A stretch of DNA of 64,000 nucleotides, taken from NCBI RefSeq assembly GCF_020251205.1, contig NZ_JAIWYX010000002.1, positions 496,001 to 560,000 on the forward strand. The letters run 5' to 3'. Source of the DNA: Arthrobacter sp. M4 (GTDB lineage: Bacteria > Actinomycetota > Actinomycetes > Actinomycetales > Micrococcaceae). Of the stretch, positions 24,732 to 33,471 are shown piece by piece. How positions within the stretch are numbered: the first letter of the stretch is position 1; every line of letters starts with the position of its first letter. The notes below the pieces were generated by a model. That model saw only the letters and a program-made list of their open reading frames with translations, was not told where the DNA came from and did not search any database. The translations under genes were made by a program, and so were the position numbers.

Positions 24732-24899
24732 CTATTCAGTAACGCCTACGAGGCATTCCTTCAGGTTCGCCGCCTCCGCTGCGTTAAGCTCGACGACAAG
24801 CCGCCCTCCACCTTCGAGCGGCACACGCATGATCAGGCTGCGGCCCTCCTTGGTAACTTCCATAGGGCCGTCGCCAGTACGTGGTTTCATAGCCGCCAT
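24732..24899 (-). CDS. DUF3117 family protein
   Basis: A 55-residue protein beginning MAAMKPRTGDGPMEV, with the family core EGRSLIMRVPLEGGGRLVVE and ELNAAEAANLKE after it. It is one of the most conserved short proteins in actinobacteria. From memory, its M. tuberculosis homologue Rv1211 has been described as calmodulin-like. I chose the ATG at 24899, which follows GGAGGGG. An in-frame ATG at 25022 would add 41 residues with no family resemblance. A possible -10 (GATAAT) lies further upstream near 25044. Confidence 0.88.
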   Translation of the reverse strand: MAAMKPRTGDGPMEVTKEGRSLIMRVPLEGGGRLVVELNAAEAANLKECLVGVTE

Positions 24900-25140
24900 T
24901 AGGAAAATCCCCTCCAGTTGTCCCAGATCACGCCAGCCCGGCCGGGCAGCGTCCGCGTGGCACTGACGGCCACAACGGCCGTCCATGGAGAGCCGCCGTG
25001 GCTGGGCACCCAGGGGTGCCATTGTCCTTGCTTGGTATCCATTATCCCGTACTTACCCGCCCGTAGCTAATCGCTGGACTTTCTCCGAAGGCGGCTGCGT
25101 GCTGGGAGCAGTTGGCGTTTGTAGCGGAAATCGCCGCAGG

Positions 25141-26394
25141 TCACGGTGGATAGTCGCCGCCGCCCGGCAGTTGCGCCCAGGCCCAGAGCCAGACCACCCA
25201 CACCACCTGCAGGAGGATGAACATAACCAGTACGGCTCCGCGGTAGGCCTTGGAACGGGAAACAAATGCGGTGGCCAACGCCAGCGGGAACAGCGGCAAC
25301 AGCATGCGGAAAGTACTGGTCTGCGGATGCAGGAAAACCAACAGGTAGCCCATGTAGCAGGCGCACCAAAGCCGCAGCTCGGGCCCAAGCTTTCGCACGG
25401 GCGGGGACATCAGGAGACCGGCAAACGCGGCTGCGAAGACGACTGGTGCCGCTACCCCCAACACAGGCCCGAAGAGCATCACCCCGGTGTCGAACCAGGG
25501 TTTGAACGGAACAAGGTCGTGTCCGCGCCACACGGTCTCAGTGCGGGTGTAGGCATCAACTTCGCCGGTGACAGCCCAGGCGATCCCCGGCCAGGCCAGC
25601 GCGGCGGCAGCACTGACAACAACCAGCACGGCCAGCGGCCACAACGAAGTCACGCTGTCCCGCTGGTCCCGCGGTGATCGGAAGTGCTGCCAGGCCTTTG
25701 CCACGAAGAGCAGCCCGACCATGGCCGCAAACGGCACCCCCGTGGGCCGGGAAAGGCACATAAGGACTACAACCGGCAGGGCCGTCAGGCAGTGTCGGCG
25801 CACCACGAGGAGCAGGGAGCCCGCCAGCAGGAGGAGGTTGAGCGATTCGGCATAAGGAACCTGCAGGACCGGAGACACCGGGAATGTCGAGACAAAAAGT
25901 ACGCCCCACACGGCAGTCCGGACGCCAGCGAATTCGCGGAACAACTGGTAGGCAACCAAGGCAGCGGCAGCACCGGCAACCATCGCGATCAGCGTCAGCG
26001 CCGGAAGTGTCCCCATGCCCGTGACAGCGGACAGCACGCGGCCCAGCATCGGGAAGATGGGGTAGAACGCCCACGCGTTTTCCTGGACCTCGCCATCTGG
26101 CCCCAGCGGGAGATTGGAGGGGTAGCCGTTATCCGCGGCCTCCTGGTACCACCGGCCGTCCCAGATCGAGATGAAGTTCCAATAATCAGGGTGCGGGGCG
26201 AACCACGGATTCGGTCCCTGTTGCCGGGCCGCCGCAACGAAGATGGCGGCGCTGAGAGCCCTGGCCGCTATGTAGAGGAGGAGGGTCTGCACCCACCACG
26301 GCCAACGCGCCGCGGCACGCAGCGCCGCCTGCGACCGCGTCCTCGCAGCAGCGGCCCATCGGCCTCTGCCGCCCACCGCCGTCGGGGTTGTCAT
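25141..26394 (-). CDS. Integral membrane mannosyltransferase-like protein (PIG-V/GT-C type)
   Basis: A 417-residue protein with about ten hydrophobic helices after a basic N-terminus of 30 residues. The first extracytoplasmic loop carries WDGRWYQEAADNGYP, resembling the acidic loop of PIG-V and other GT-C glycosyltransferases that use polyprenyl-phosphate sugars. The likely role is transfer of mannose or another sugar to cell-envelope acceptors, but acceptor and donor are not shown. The start overlaps the DivIVA-domain gene as ATGA, so the two are co-translated. Confidence 0.78.
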   Translation of the reverse strand: MTTPTAVGGRGRWAAAARTRSQAALRAAARWPWWVQTLLLYIAARALSAAIFVAAARQQGPNPWFAPHPDYWNFISIWDGRWYQEAADNGYPSNLPLGPDGEVQENAWAFYPIFPMLGRVLSAVTGMGTLPALTLIAMVAGAAAALVAYQLFREFAGVRTAVWGVLFVSTFPVSPVLQVPYAESLNLLLLAGSLLLVVRRHCLTALPVVVLMCLSRPTGVPFAAMVGLLFVAKAWQHFRSPRDQRDSVTSLWPLAVLVVVSAAAALAWPGIAWAVTGEVDAYTRTETVWRGHDLVPFKPWFDTGVMLFGPVLGVAAPVVFAAAFAGLLMSPPVRKLGPELRLWCACYMGYLLVFLHPQTSTFRMLLPLFPLALATAFVSRSKAYRGAVLVMFILLQVVWVVWLWAWAQLPGGGDYPP

Positions 26395-26792
26395 TGCCCC
26401 GTACCTTGGTCAGCTGTCCCCTTTTCGGTCGAACGGCCTTCTATGTCTCCGCTTTCTGCCGAGCCCCCATCCACCGAATGACCGTCACCTGCCAAAGCGT
26501 GCCTGAGCTGCCTGATTTCCTGGTCGCGCTGTTCCAGCTGGTTCCGCAATTCGTCCAGGACCTGGTCCACCTGGTCCATACGGTATCCCCGCAGCCCCAG
26601 GGAGAACTTGATCCTGTCGATGTCCGCTGCAGTCGCATGCTCCGGCAGCAGAACCGGTGGCAGGTTCGCTACCGGCTCACCCAGCCCGTCGCCCGCGCTG
26701 CGTTCCCGGCCGGACATGGTCGTCCCAAGGAACAGGGCGCCGCCAATCAGCGCGATGGCTAAGAAAACCAGGAAGAAACTCACACCAACCAT
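26391..26792 (-). CDS. DivIVA-domain membrane-anchored protein
   Basis: A 133-residue protein with one N-terminal membrane helix (about 4-24) and a short DivIVA-like segment at about 58-95 (KFSLGLRGYRMDQVDQVLDE followed by coiled coil LRNQLEQRDQEIRQL). A polar Gly/Ser/Glu tail ends it. DivIVA-type domains mark membrane curvature and recruit growth machinery. The same type of protein precedes a membrane glycosyltransferase-like gene in several actinobacteria. It ends in an ATGA overlap with the glycosyltransferase start. GAATCT lies six bases before its ATG. Confidence 0.82.
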   Translation of the reverse strand: MVGVSFFLVFLAIALIGGALFLGTTMSGRERSAGDGLGEPVANLPPVLLPEHATAADIDRIKFSLGLRGYRMDQVDQVLDELRNQLEQRDQEIRQLRHALAGDGHSVDGGSAESGDIEGRSTEKGTADQGTGQ

Positions 26793-26877
26793 CGTGCCAG
26801 ATTCATGCGGCGAGGCTGAGAAAGGGGGTCCCGGTCCGCCGGAACGGCATTTTCGCCCCGACCGTCAGGCAGCGGCC

Positions 26878-27726
26878 CTACTCCGGACGCTGGTCCCCGT
26901 TGGTCCGTGCCGGAAGCGGCACACCGTGCAGCACACGGTGAACTGCGTCCTCCGGGTCGTCGACGAGCTGGATCAGATCCAGGTCCTTTTCCGAAACCAT
27001 GCCTTCCGCGACCAACGTGCTCTTGATCCAGTCGATCATCGGGCTCCAGAACTTCACTCCGAGCAGGACAATGGGGAATGACGTCACCTTGCGCGTCTGT
27101 ACCAAGACCATGGCTTCGAACAGTTCGTCCAGGGTACCCAGGCCGCCGGGAAGGACAACGAAGCCTTGGGCGTACTTTACGAACATCGTCTTTCTTGCAA
27201 AGAAGTACCGAAAGTTGATACCCAGGTCCACCCACTCGTTAAGGCCCTGTTCGAACGGCAGTTCAATGCCCAGCCCTACCGAGACGCCGTTGCCCTGGAC
27301 GGCGCCACGGTTGGCTGCCTCCATGGAGCCAGGACCGCCGCCGGTAATGACTGCCACTCCGGATTCGGCAAGCTTCCGCCCTACTGCGACGCCCATCTCG
27401 TAGTAATCGCTGCCGGGTTTGGTCCTCGCTGAACCGAACACGCTAACTGCGGGGCCCAGTTCCGCCAGCGCACCGAAACCTTCCACAAATTCGCTTTGGA
27501 TGCGGAGGACCCTCCACGGATCCGTGTGGATGAACTGATCCGGTCCCCTGGTGTCCAGCAGGCGCTGGTCTGACATGGCCACAGCCGCCTGTTTGCGGCG
27601 CAGCTCCAACGGCCCCTTGTGCCTGGCCGGCACTTCGCTGTGCACGGCAGAAGCAAGGGAAGACTGCACCGGGCCGGATACAGCATTGGCGTCCGGGGAA
27701 GGTAGGGGTTGTCCGTCGGTACTCAT
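26878..27726 (-). CDS. LOG family TIGR00730 protein (nucleoside-monophosphate phosphoribohydrolase)
   Basis: A 282-residue Rossmann-fold protein with both LOG motifs: GGGPGSMEAANRGA and PGGLGTLDELFEAMVLVQT. LOG proteins cleave cytokinin riboside 5'-monophosphates, or act on other nucleotides, to release the free base. The first ~60 residues are a non-conserved, Ala-rich extension. The ATG is preceded by TAGCCT at six bases, and the gene is divergent from gluA. The bacterial physiological substrate is uncertain. M. tuberculosis Rv1205 is a homologue. Confidence 0.88.
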   Translation of the reverse strand: MSTDGQPLPSPDANAVSGPVQSSLASAVHSEVPARHKGPLELRRKQAAVAMSDQRLLDTRGPDQFIHTDPWRVLRIQSEFVEGFGALAELGPAVSVFGSARTKPGSDYYEMGVAVGRKLAESGVAVITGGGPGSMEAANRGAVQGNGVSVGLGIELPFEQGLNEWVDLGINFRYFFARKTMFVKYAQGFVVLPGGLGTLDELFEAMVLVQTRKVTSFPIVLLGVKFWSPMIDWIKSTLVAEGMVSEKDLDLIQLVDDPEDAVHRVLHGVPLPARTNGDQRPE

Positions 27727-27732
27727 TGACCA

Positions 27733-27738
27733 AGGCTA
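27733..27738 (-). promoter_or_regulatory. Leaderless-type -10 box of the LOG gene
   Basis: TAGCCT on the minus strand, six bases before the ATG at 27726. Confidence 0.65.
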
Positions 27739-27877
27739 GCGCGGATGTGCCACCATTCCCGCCTGTTCACAGTGCCCGGGATAACGGTGGCGTGGTCCGG
27801 CCGCCCAGCAGGTATCTCTTGAGTCACGATCTGGCTGAACTTGCGGTGACTCCGGTCATATTTACTGAATAGTTCGC

Positions 27878-27883
27878 TAGATT
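27878..27883 (+). promoter_or_regulatory. Leaderless-type -10 box of gluA
   Basis: TAGATT, six bases before the gluA ATG. It would drive the whole gluABCD operon. Confidence 0.65.
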
Positions 27884-27889
27884 CTTCGT

Positions 27890-28645
27890 ATGACTACTCA
27901 AGTGTCCGGCAATCCGCTGGTCTCCCTGAATGGCGTCAACAAGCATTACGGCCAGTTGCATGTTCTGAAGGACATCAACCTCCAGGTCCAAAAAGGTGAA
28001 GTGGTGGTGGTCATCGGACCGTCGGGCTCGGGTAAGTCCACGCTCTGCCGCGCCATCAACCGCCTGGAAACCATCGACAACGGCGACATCGCCATTGATG
28101 GCAAGAAGCTTCCCGAAGAGGGCAAGGATCTTGCCCACTTGCGCGCTGACGTAGGAATGGTTTTCCAGTCGTTCAATCTCTTCGCGCACAAGACGATCCT
28201 GGAGAACGTCACCCTCGGACCCATGAAGGTGAAGAGAGTGGACAAGGCCAAGGCTGAGAAGGATGCCATGGCCCTTCTGGAGCGCGTGGGTGTTGGCCAG
28301 CAGGCCCCCAAGCTGCCCGCTCAGCTTTCCGGCGGGCAGCAACAGCGCGTGGCGATCGCACGGGCTCTTGCCATGAAGCCCAAGGTCATGCTGTTTGACG
28401 AGCCCACGTCCGCCCTCGACCCGGAAATGATCAACGAGGTCCTGGACGTGATGATCCAGCTGGCCAAAGAGGGCATGACCATGATTGTGGTCACGCACGA
28501 AATGGGCTTTGCGCGCAAGGCCGCAGACCGGGTGGTCTTTATGGCAGACGGACAGATCGTCGAGGACACCGATCCTGAATCCTTCTTCACGAATCCCCAA
28601 AGCAACCGTGCCAAGGACTTCCTCTCAAAGCTCCTGACCCACTAG
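27890..28645 (+). CDS. gluA: Glutamate ABC transporter, ATP-binding protein
   Basis: A 251-residue ABC ATPase of the polar amino-acid class. It shows Walker [12 protein letters not shown]-loop MVFQSFNLF, signature [15 protein letters not shown], Walker [14 protein letters not shown] and the switch histidine in VVTHEMGF. It energises import by GluBCD; the gene order gluA-gluB-gluC-gluD matches the corynebacterial glutamate uptake operon. The first gene of the operon has a leaderless-type promoter. Confidence 0.95.
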   Translation: MTTQVSGNPLVSLNGVNKHYGQLHVLKDINLQVQKGEVVVVIGPSGSGKSTLCRAINRLETIDNGDIAIDGKKLPEEGKDLAHLRADVGMVFQSFNLFAHKTILENVTLGPMKVKRVDKAKAEKDAMALLERVGVGQQAPKLPAQLSGGQQQRVAIARALAMKPKVMLFDEPTSALDPEMINEVLDVMIQLAKEGMTMIVVTHEMGFARKAADRVVFMADGQIVEDTDPESFFTNPQSNRAKDFLSKLLTH

Positions 28646-28704
28646 CACTTTCCGTATTCGCGTACCCAGGCCGATGAAGAGCGGCCGTCAATGAAAGGAA
28701 TGTC

Positions 28705-29583
28705 ATGAAGGCTCCCATCACCCGGAGGAAATCTCTCCTGGTAGCAGCCGCTGCCGCACTCGCCCTGACCCTGAGCGCTTGTGGCGGTTCCAGCGGAAGC
28801 AACCCCTCCCCGGTCCAGAAGCCGAGCTTCGCCGCAGGATCGTCCATGGAGAAGTTGGCCAACGCCGGCACCATCAAGATCGGCACAAAGTTTGACCAGC
28901 CGCTGTTCGGCCAGAAGGGCCTGGACGGCAAGCCGGTTGGTTTCGACGTCGAGATCGGCAAGGCAATTGCCGCCAAGCTGGGCATTGCAGCTGACAAGAT
29001 CGAATGGGTTGAGACGGTCTCCGCCAACCGCGAGTCCTTCATCGAGCAAGGCCGTGTGGACCTGGTCATCGCTACGTACACCATCAACGACGCCCGCAAG
29101 CAGAAGGTCGACTTCGCAGGCCCGTACTACGAGGCCGGTCAGGCCCTGCTGGTGAACAAGAGCGACTCCTCCATCACCAAGCCGGAAGACGTCAAGGGCA
29201 AGAAGGTCTGCTCCGTCACGGGTTCAACCCCTGCCAAGACCATCGTTGAGAAGTACGGTGCCGAGCTGGTACCTGCCGCAACGTACACCGCTTGCCTCGA
29301 ACCGCTCCGCAACAAGCAGGTAGTTGCCGTGACCACGGACAACGTGATCCTGGCAGGTTACGTGGACAAGGAGCCCGACGCCTTCAAGCTGGCATCGGAC
29401 CAGACGTTCACCAAGGAACCGTACGGCATCGGCCTGAAGAAGGGCGACACCGCCTTCCGCAGCTGGATCAACGACCAGCTGGAAGCATTCGCAAAGGACG
29501 ACACCTACAAGAAGGCCTGGGAGAGCACGGCGGGGAAGGTCATCAAGACCGTTCCAAGCCTGCCGAAGATCGACCGCTACTAG
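28705..29583 (+). CDS. gluB: Glutamate ABC transporter, substrate-binding lipoprotein
   Basis: A 292-residue solute-binding protein of family 3. The lipoprotein signal peptide ends in LTLSAC with Cys26 as lipidation site, after a positive N-terminus (ITRRK). The mature part shows family blocks such as GFDVEIGKAIAAKLG and VDLVIATYTIND. It delivers glutamate or a related amino acid to GluCD. The ATG follows GAAAGGA. A hairpin directly after the gene probably stabilises the message or reduces downstream expression. Confidence 0.94.
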   Translation: MKAPITRRKSLLVAAAAALALTLSACGGSSGSNPSPVQKPSFAAGSSMEKLANAGTIKIGTKFDQPLFGQKGLDGKPVGFDVEIGKAIAAKLGIAADKIEWVETVSANRESFIEQGRVDLVIATYTINDARKQKVDFAGPYYEAGQALLVNKSDSSITKPEDVKGKKVCSVTGSTPAKTIVEKYGAELVPAATYTACLEPLRNKQVVAVTTDNVILAGYVDKEPDAFKLASDQTFTKEPYGIGLKKGDTAFRSWINDQLEAFAKDDTYKKAWESTAGKVIKTVPSLPKIDRY

Positions 29584-29597
29584 GCATCCCGCAGCTT

Positions 29598-29633
29598 TTG
29601 CCGGCGGTCCGCAGCTTCGCGGACGCCGGCAAA
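29598..29633 (+). terminator. Attenuator-type hairpin between gluB and gluC
   Basis: A stem of about 15 bp with one bulged G (TTGCCGGC-GTCCGC against GCGGAC-GCCGGCAA) lies in the 96-base gap after gluB. It fits a partial terminator or RNA-stabilising element that keeps binding-protein levels above those of the permeases. Confidence 0.65.
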
Positions 29634-29679
29634 TTGCTTCACCGGGCCTTTTCTTGACCGTCCACAGCCAAAGGAAACC

Positions 29680-30330
29680 ATGGACGCCATCTTTGCCAGT
29701 CTTCCCCAATACTGGGACGGGTTCCTAAGGACCCTGTTCCTTGCCGCTGTCTCCGGCATCATCGCCCTCGTGATCGGCACCCTGCTTGCCGCCATGCGGG
29801 TTTCCCCAGTGGCCGCACTCCGCGGCTTCAGCATGTTCTTTGTTGAAGTCGCAAGGAACACGCCACTCACCATCATCTTCTTCTTCGCAGCCATCGTCCT
29901 CCCCCGCCTCGGCATCAAGTTCGACCAGTTCGAGGTAGCCGCCATTATTGCCCTGAGCGGCTACACCTCGGCGTTTGTGGCCGAAGCAGTCCGTTCCGGC
30001 GTGAACAGCGTGCCGGTCGGTCAAGCCGAGGCAGCACGCAGCATCGGGCTGACCTTCACCCAGGTACTCGGCCTCATCATCCTCCCGCAGGCCCTGCGTA
30101 CTGTGGTCCCGCCCATGATCAACATCATCATCGCGCTCGTGAAGAACTCCTCCGTTGCCGGTGCGTTCTTCGTGCTGGAGCTGTTTGGCTACGGCAAGCA
30201 GCTGGCCAACGAGTATGGCGACAAAGTCCTATGGGTTCTGGTCGGCGTCGCGTTCTTCTATCTCCTGATCACGGTTCCGTTGGGTATCCTCGCCCACTTC
30301 GTTGAACGAAAGGTGGCGATCGCGCGATGA
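29680..30330 (+). CDS. gluC: Glutamate ABC transporter, permease
   Basis: A 216-residue membrane protein with five predicted helices and the EAA loop that contacts the ATPase (EAARSIGLTFTQVLGLIILPQA). It belongs to the HisM/GlnP type of polar amino-acid permeases. The ATG follows AAAGGA. The stop overlaps the gluD start by four bases. Confidence 0.93.
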   Translation: MDAIFASLPQYWDGFLRTLFLAAVSGIIALVIGTLLAAMRVSPVAALRGFSMFFVEVARNTPLTIIFFFAAIVLPRLGIKFDQFEVAAIIALSGYTSAFVAEAVRSGVNSVPVGQAEAARSIGLTFTQVLGLIILPQALRTVVPPMINIIIALVKNSSVAGAFFVLELFGYGKQLANEYGDKVLWVLVGVAFFYLLITVPLGILAHFVERKVAIAR

Positions 30331-31175
30331 GCTCCGTCCTTTACGACGTTCCCGGCCCTAAGGCCCGGCTCTATTCGTTCTTCGGTTCAGTGGCAGGCAC
30401 GCTGGTGATCCTGGGTGTCCTGGCTATCGCAGTGTTTACGTTGGCTCAACAAGGTATCTTCGACGCCAACCGCTGGGAGATCTTCTACGGAACTGAGGCG
30501 CCCGACGTCTGGAACCTGATCCTTCAAGGTCTGGGTGCGACGCTGGCCGCCGCAGCGGTCTCCGCCGTAATCGCCTTCCCGCTGGGCGTGGCCCTGTGCC
30601 TCCTGCGCATCTCGCTGGTGCCGTGGATCCGGGTGCCTACCCAGGTGGTCCTCGAGTTCCTCCGGGGAATGCCCGTGGTGCTCATGATGTTCTTCGTGCT
30701 GCTGGTCTTCGCAACCAGCCAGTTCGTCGCTGTTGTTGCGGGTTTGGTCCTCTACAACTCCGCGATTTTCGCCGAGATCCTGCGCGCCGGTATCCAGTCC
30801 CTGCCCAAGGGCCAGCGCGAAGCGGGCCTGGCCATCGGCTTGCAGAGCTTCCAGTCGCGCATGATCATTGAGCTGCCCCAAGCCATCCGGCGCATGCTGC
30901 CGTCGCTGGTGGCACAGCTGGTGGTACTCCTGAAGGACACCTCGCTCGGCTTCATCGTCGGGTATGAGGAACTCCTTCGGAAGATCCAGATCATGGCCGA
31001 CTTCCTGGGGCCGAACTTCCTGTTCCCGGCATTCTTTATGGGCGCCGCGATTTACATCCTGATCAACATCGCGGTGTCGCGCCTGGCTATCGCGATTGAG
31101 CGCCGCGGCTCCAAGAAGGCAGCTGGCGGCGTGGAACACGCAACTGCTGCCGGGGCTGTGCCAACAGCCAAGTAG
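30327..31175 (+). CDS. gluD: Glutamate ABC transporter, permease
   Basis: A 282-residue membrane protein, the second permease half. The EAA-type loop (QREAGLAIGLQSFQSRMI) is near the middle. It carries N- and C-terminal hydrophilic extensions that GluC lacks. ATGA overlap with gluC implies equal production of the two. A perfect bidirectional terminator follows. Confidence 0.93.
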   Translation: MSSVLYDVPGPKARLYSFFGSVAGTLVILGVLAIAVFTLAQQGIFDANRWEIFYGTEAPDVWNLILQGLGATLAAAAVSAVIAFPLGVALCLLRISLVPWIRVPTQVVLEFLRGMPVVLMMFFVLLVFATSQFVAVVAGLVLYNSAIFAEILRAGIQSLPKGQREAGLAIGLQSFQSRMIIELPQAIRRMLPSLVAQLVVLLKDTSLGFIVGYEELLRKIQIMADFLGPNFLFPAFFMGAAIYILINIAVSRLAIAIERRGSKKAAGGVEHATAAGAVPTAK

Positions 31176-31186
31176 CGGATGTCCGC

Positions 31187-31224
31187 AAACAAGAAAGGTC
31201 CCGCCAGCGGGACCTTTCTTGTTT
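31187..31224. terminator. Bidirectional terminator between gluD and dapE
   Basis: An 18-bp perfect inverted repeat (AAACAAGAAAGGTCCCGC and its complement) with a two-base spacer has A/T-rich flanks, giving a U-run on either strand. Confidence 0.95.
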
Positions 31225-31232
31225 GTCTGCGC

Positions 31233-32354
31233 TTAGGCTGCCAGCCACGTCCTCAGGGCCCGCAGGCACTTGCGGATCGCATCGGCATGGACATGCTCGT
31301 TGTCCTTGTGGGCCAGCAGCGCATCCCCCGGGCCGAAGTTCACGGCAGGGATGCCAAGCTCGCTGAAGCGTGCCACGTCCGTCCAGCCGTACTTCGGCTT
31401 GGGGTCCGCACCGACGGCGGCCACAAACGAGGCAGCCGCTGGATGGTTGAGTCCAGGGCGTGCGCCGGCGGCGGCATCAGTCCGGACAACATCAAAACCG
31501 TTCAGCAGTTCACGGACGTGGGCTTCGGCCTGTTCGATCGTCTTGTCCGGGGCGAACCTGTAATTGATCTCGACAACGCAGCGGTCCGGAATGACGTTGC
31601 CTGCCGTTCCGCCGTGGATGCGGACAGCGTTGAGGCTTTCCCGGTAGTCCAGGCCATCGACGGCGATAGTCCGGGGTTCGTACGCAGCTAGCCTGGTCAG
31701 GATGGGCGCCGCTGCGTGGATGGCGTTGCTGCCCATCCAGGCCCGGGCAGAGTGGGCGGCCTCACCTACGGTGCTGGCCTCGAACCGCATAGTGCCGTTG
31801 CAGCCGCCCTCCACAGTGCCATCGGTGGGCTCCAGCAGGATGGCGAAGTCACCGTTCAACAGGACTCCGTGGTTCCGGACCAGCCTACCGAGGCCGCTCT
31901 TGGCTGCCTCCACTTCCTCATGGTCATAGAAAACAAAGGTGACGTCCTTGGCCGGCTCCGCGCCGTCGTCGAACAGTGTTCCGGCCAGGGCCAACTGCAC
32001 GGCCACGCCGCTTTTCATGTCGGTCGCGCCGCGGCCGTAAAGGAGGCCCTCGCCTGGGACGCCGGAGGTCCAGGTGGACGGAACCGTACCGAGGGAACCG
32101 TCGACGGCGGGCAGCGGCACAGTGTCCAGATGGCCGGCCAGGATCACGCGCTCTGGGCGGCCCAGTTCGGTCCGGGCAATAATCGCGTCCCCGTCACGGA
32201 CGATCTTGAGGCCGGGAACACCCCGGAGTGCCAATTCAATCGCGTCAGCAAGCACTCGCTCGCTTCCGGAGACGCTGTTGATGTCGATCAGAGCGGCGGT
32301 CAGGAGCGCCACATCCTGGCGCAGGTCGATAAAGGGCGTTGGTTCCACGGTCAC
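31233..32354 (-). CDS. dapE: Succinyl-diaminopimelate desuccinylase
   Basis: A 373-residue M20 metallohydrolase that releases succinate from N-succinyl-LL-diaminopimelate, for lysine and peptidoglycan. Metal-binding and catalytic blocks are LAGHLDTVPLP, GRGATDMKSGVAV and DHEEVEAA; a dimerisation lid follows. The GTG start is six bases after TAAAGT. It is divergent from dapD, the enzyme two steps earlier, across an 87-bp gap. Confidence 0.94.
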   Translation of the reverse strand: MTVEPTPFIDLRQDVALLTAALIDINSVSGSERVLADAIELALRGVPGLKIVRDGDAIIARTELGRPERVILAGHLDTVPLPAVDGSLGTVPSTWTSGVPGEGLLYGRGATDMKSGVAVQLALAGTLFDDGAEPAKDVTFVFYDHEEVEAAKSGLGRLVRNHGVLLNGDFAILLEPTDGTVEGGCNGTMRFEASTVGEAAHSARAWMGSNAIHAAAPILTRLAAYEPRTIAVDGLDYRESLNAVRIHGGTAGNVIPDRCVVEINYRFAPDKTIEQAEAHVRELLNGFDVVRTDAAAGARPGLNHPAAASFVAAVGADPKPKYGWTDVARFSELGIPAVNFGPGDALLAHKDNEHVHADAIRKCLRALRTWLAA

Positions 32355-32360
32355 CCCACC

Positions 32361-32366
32361 ACTTTA
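32361..32366 (-). promoter_or_regulatory. Leaderless-type -10 box of dapE
   Basis: TAAAGT on the minus strand, six bases before the GTG at 32354. It supports that GTG over an in-frame GTG two codons later. Confidence 0.6.
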
Positions 32367-32429
32367 CCCGCGCACGAAATACAACCCTGCGCTGTGGATG
32401 CGGTTTTCAGGCATGAGAATCCCTCTCGA

Positions 32430-32435
32430 TAGACT
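32430..32435 (+). promoter_or_regulatory. Leaderless-type -10 box of dapD
   Basis: TAGACT, six bases before the dapD ATG. dapE and dapD are thus a divergent pair with leaderless starts on both sides. Confidence 0.65.
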
Positions 32436-32441
32436 TGGATC

Positions 32442-33464
32442 ATGACTGAAACCGCCGCTTCCACCACCTCTGCCGTGCCCGAAAATACCCGTACCGCCCA
32501 TGGCTTCGGCCTGGCCACCATCGCAACCTCTGCCTCCGGCGAGGCCACTGTCCTGGACGTCTGGTACCCGGCACCGGCCCTTGGAACCGTTGCAGAGGCC
32601 CTTCGCGACGTTGAAAACGCCGACCCCGAGCTGACGGCACTGGCAGAAAGCGGCACCGACGAAGCCCGCCGCACCCAGCAAAAAGTAGTGTTCGTCCAGA
32701 TCGACCTGGATGAAGCCCCGGTGGACACAGCCGACGCCTACCTTCGGCTGCACTTGCTCTCCCACCGCCTGGTGAAGCCCAACAGCATCAACTTGGTTGG
32801 CATCTTCGGCAAGCTTCCCAACGTTGTGTGGACCAACTACGGCCCGGCTGCCCCGGAAGGTTTCGAGCTGACCCGTGCCAAGCTCCGCAAGCGCGGTCCA
32901 GTGGTGGTTTACGGTGTGGACAAGTTCCCGCGCATGGTGGACTACGTGATCCCCTCCGGCGTGCGCATCGCCGACGCAGACCGCGTCCGCCTCGGTGCCC
33001 ACCTGGCCGAAGGCACCACCGTTATGCATGAAGGCTTCGTTAACTTCAACGCCGGCACACTGGGCGCCTCCATGGTGGAAGGACGTATCTCTGCCGGCGT
33101 CGTGGCCGGGGATGGCACCGATGTCGGCGGCGGCGCCTCGATCATGGGTACCCTGTCCGGCGGCGGCAAAGAGCGCATCTCCCTGGGCGAGCGTGTACTC
33201 CTCGGCGCCAACTCCGGAGTAGGCATCAGCATCGGCGACGATTCCGTAGTGGAGGCCGGCCTCTACGTCACCGCTGGCACGCGCGTGAGGGTCAGCGGCC
33301 CGAAGGACGAGAACGGTGAGGACACCAGCAAGATCATCAAGGCCGTGGAACTTTCCGGCGTTCCCAACCTGCTGTTCCGCCGGAACTCCACGACCGGTGA
33401 AGTAGAAGTGCTCCCGCGCAAGGGCCAGACCGTGGAGCTTAACGAAGCCCTGCACGCCAACTAA
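32442..33464 (+). CDS. dapD: Tetrahydrodipicolinate N-succinyltransferase
   Basis: A 340-residue actinobacterial-type DapD that transfers succinyl from succinyl-CoA to tetrahydrodipicolinate. An N-terminal alpha/beta region is followed by a left-handed beta-helix whose hexapeptide turns are visible from about residue 170 ([19 protein letters not shown], then [17 protein letters not shown]). It is longer than the proteobacterial enzyme, as expected for this class. It stands eight bases before the next gene, which may be co-transcribed. Confidence 0.94.
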   Translation: MTETAASTTSAVPENTRTAHGFGLATIATSASGEATVLDVWYPAPALGTVAEALRDVENADPELTALAESGTDEARRTQQKVVFVQIDLDEAPVDTADAYLRLHLLSHRLVKPNSINLVGIFGKLPNVVWTNYGPAAPEGFELTRAKLRKRGPVVVYGVDKFPRMVDYVIPSGVRIADADRVRLGAHLAEGTTVMHEGFVNFNAGTLGASMVEGRISAGVVAGDGTDVGGGASIMGTLSGGGKERISLGERVLLGANSGVGISIGDDSVVEAGLYVTAGTRVRVSGPKDENGEDTSKIIKAVELSGVPNLLFRRNSTTGEVEVLPRKGQTVELNEALHAN

Positions 33465-33471
33465 GCCCGTT

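Noticed and set aside
24900..25022. Extended 96-residue form of the DUF3117 protein
   Set aside because: The added residues have no family resemblance, and the shorter ATG has a better ribosome site.
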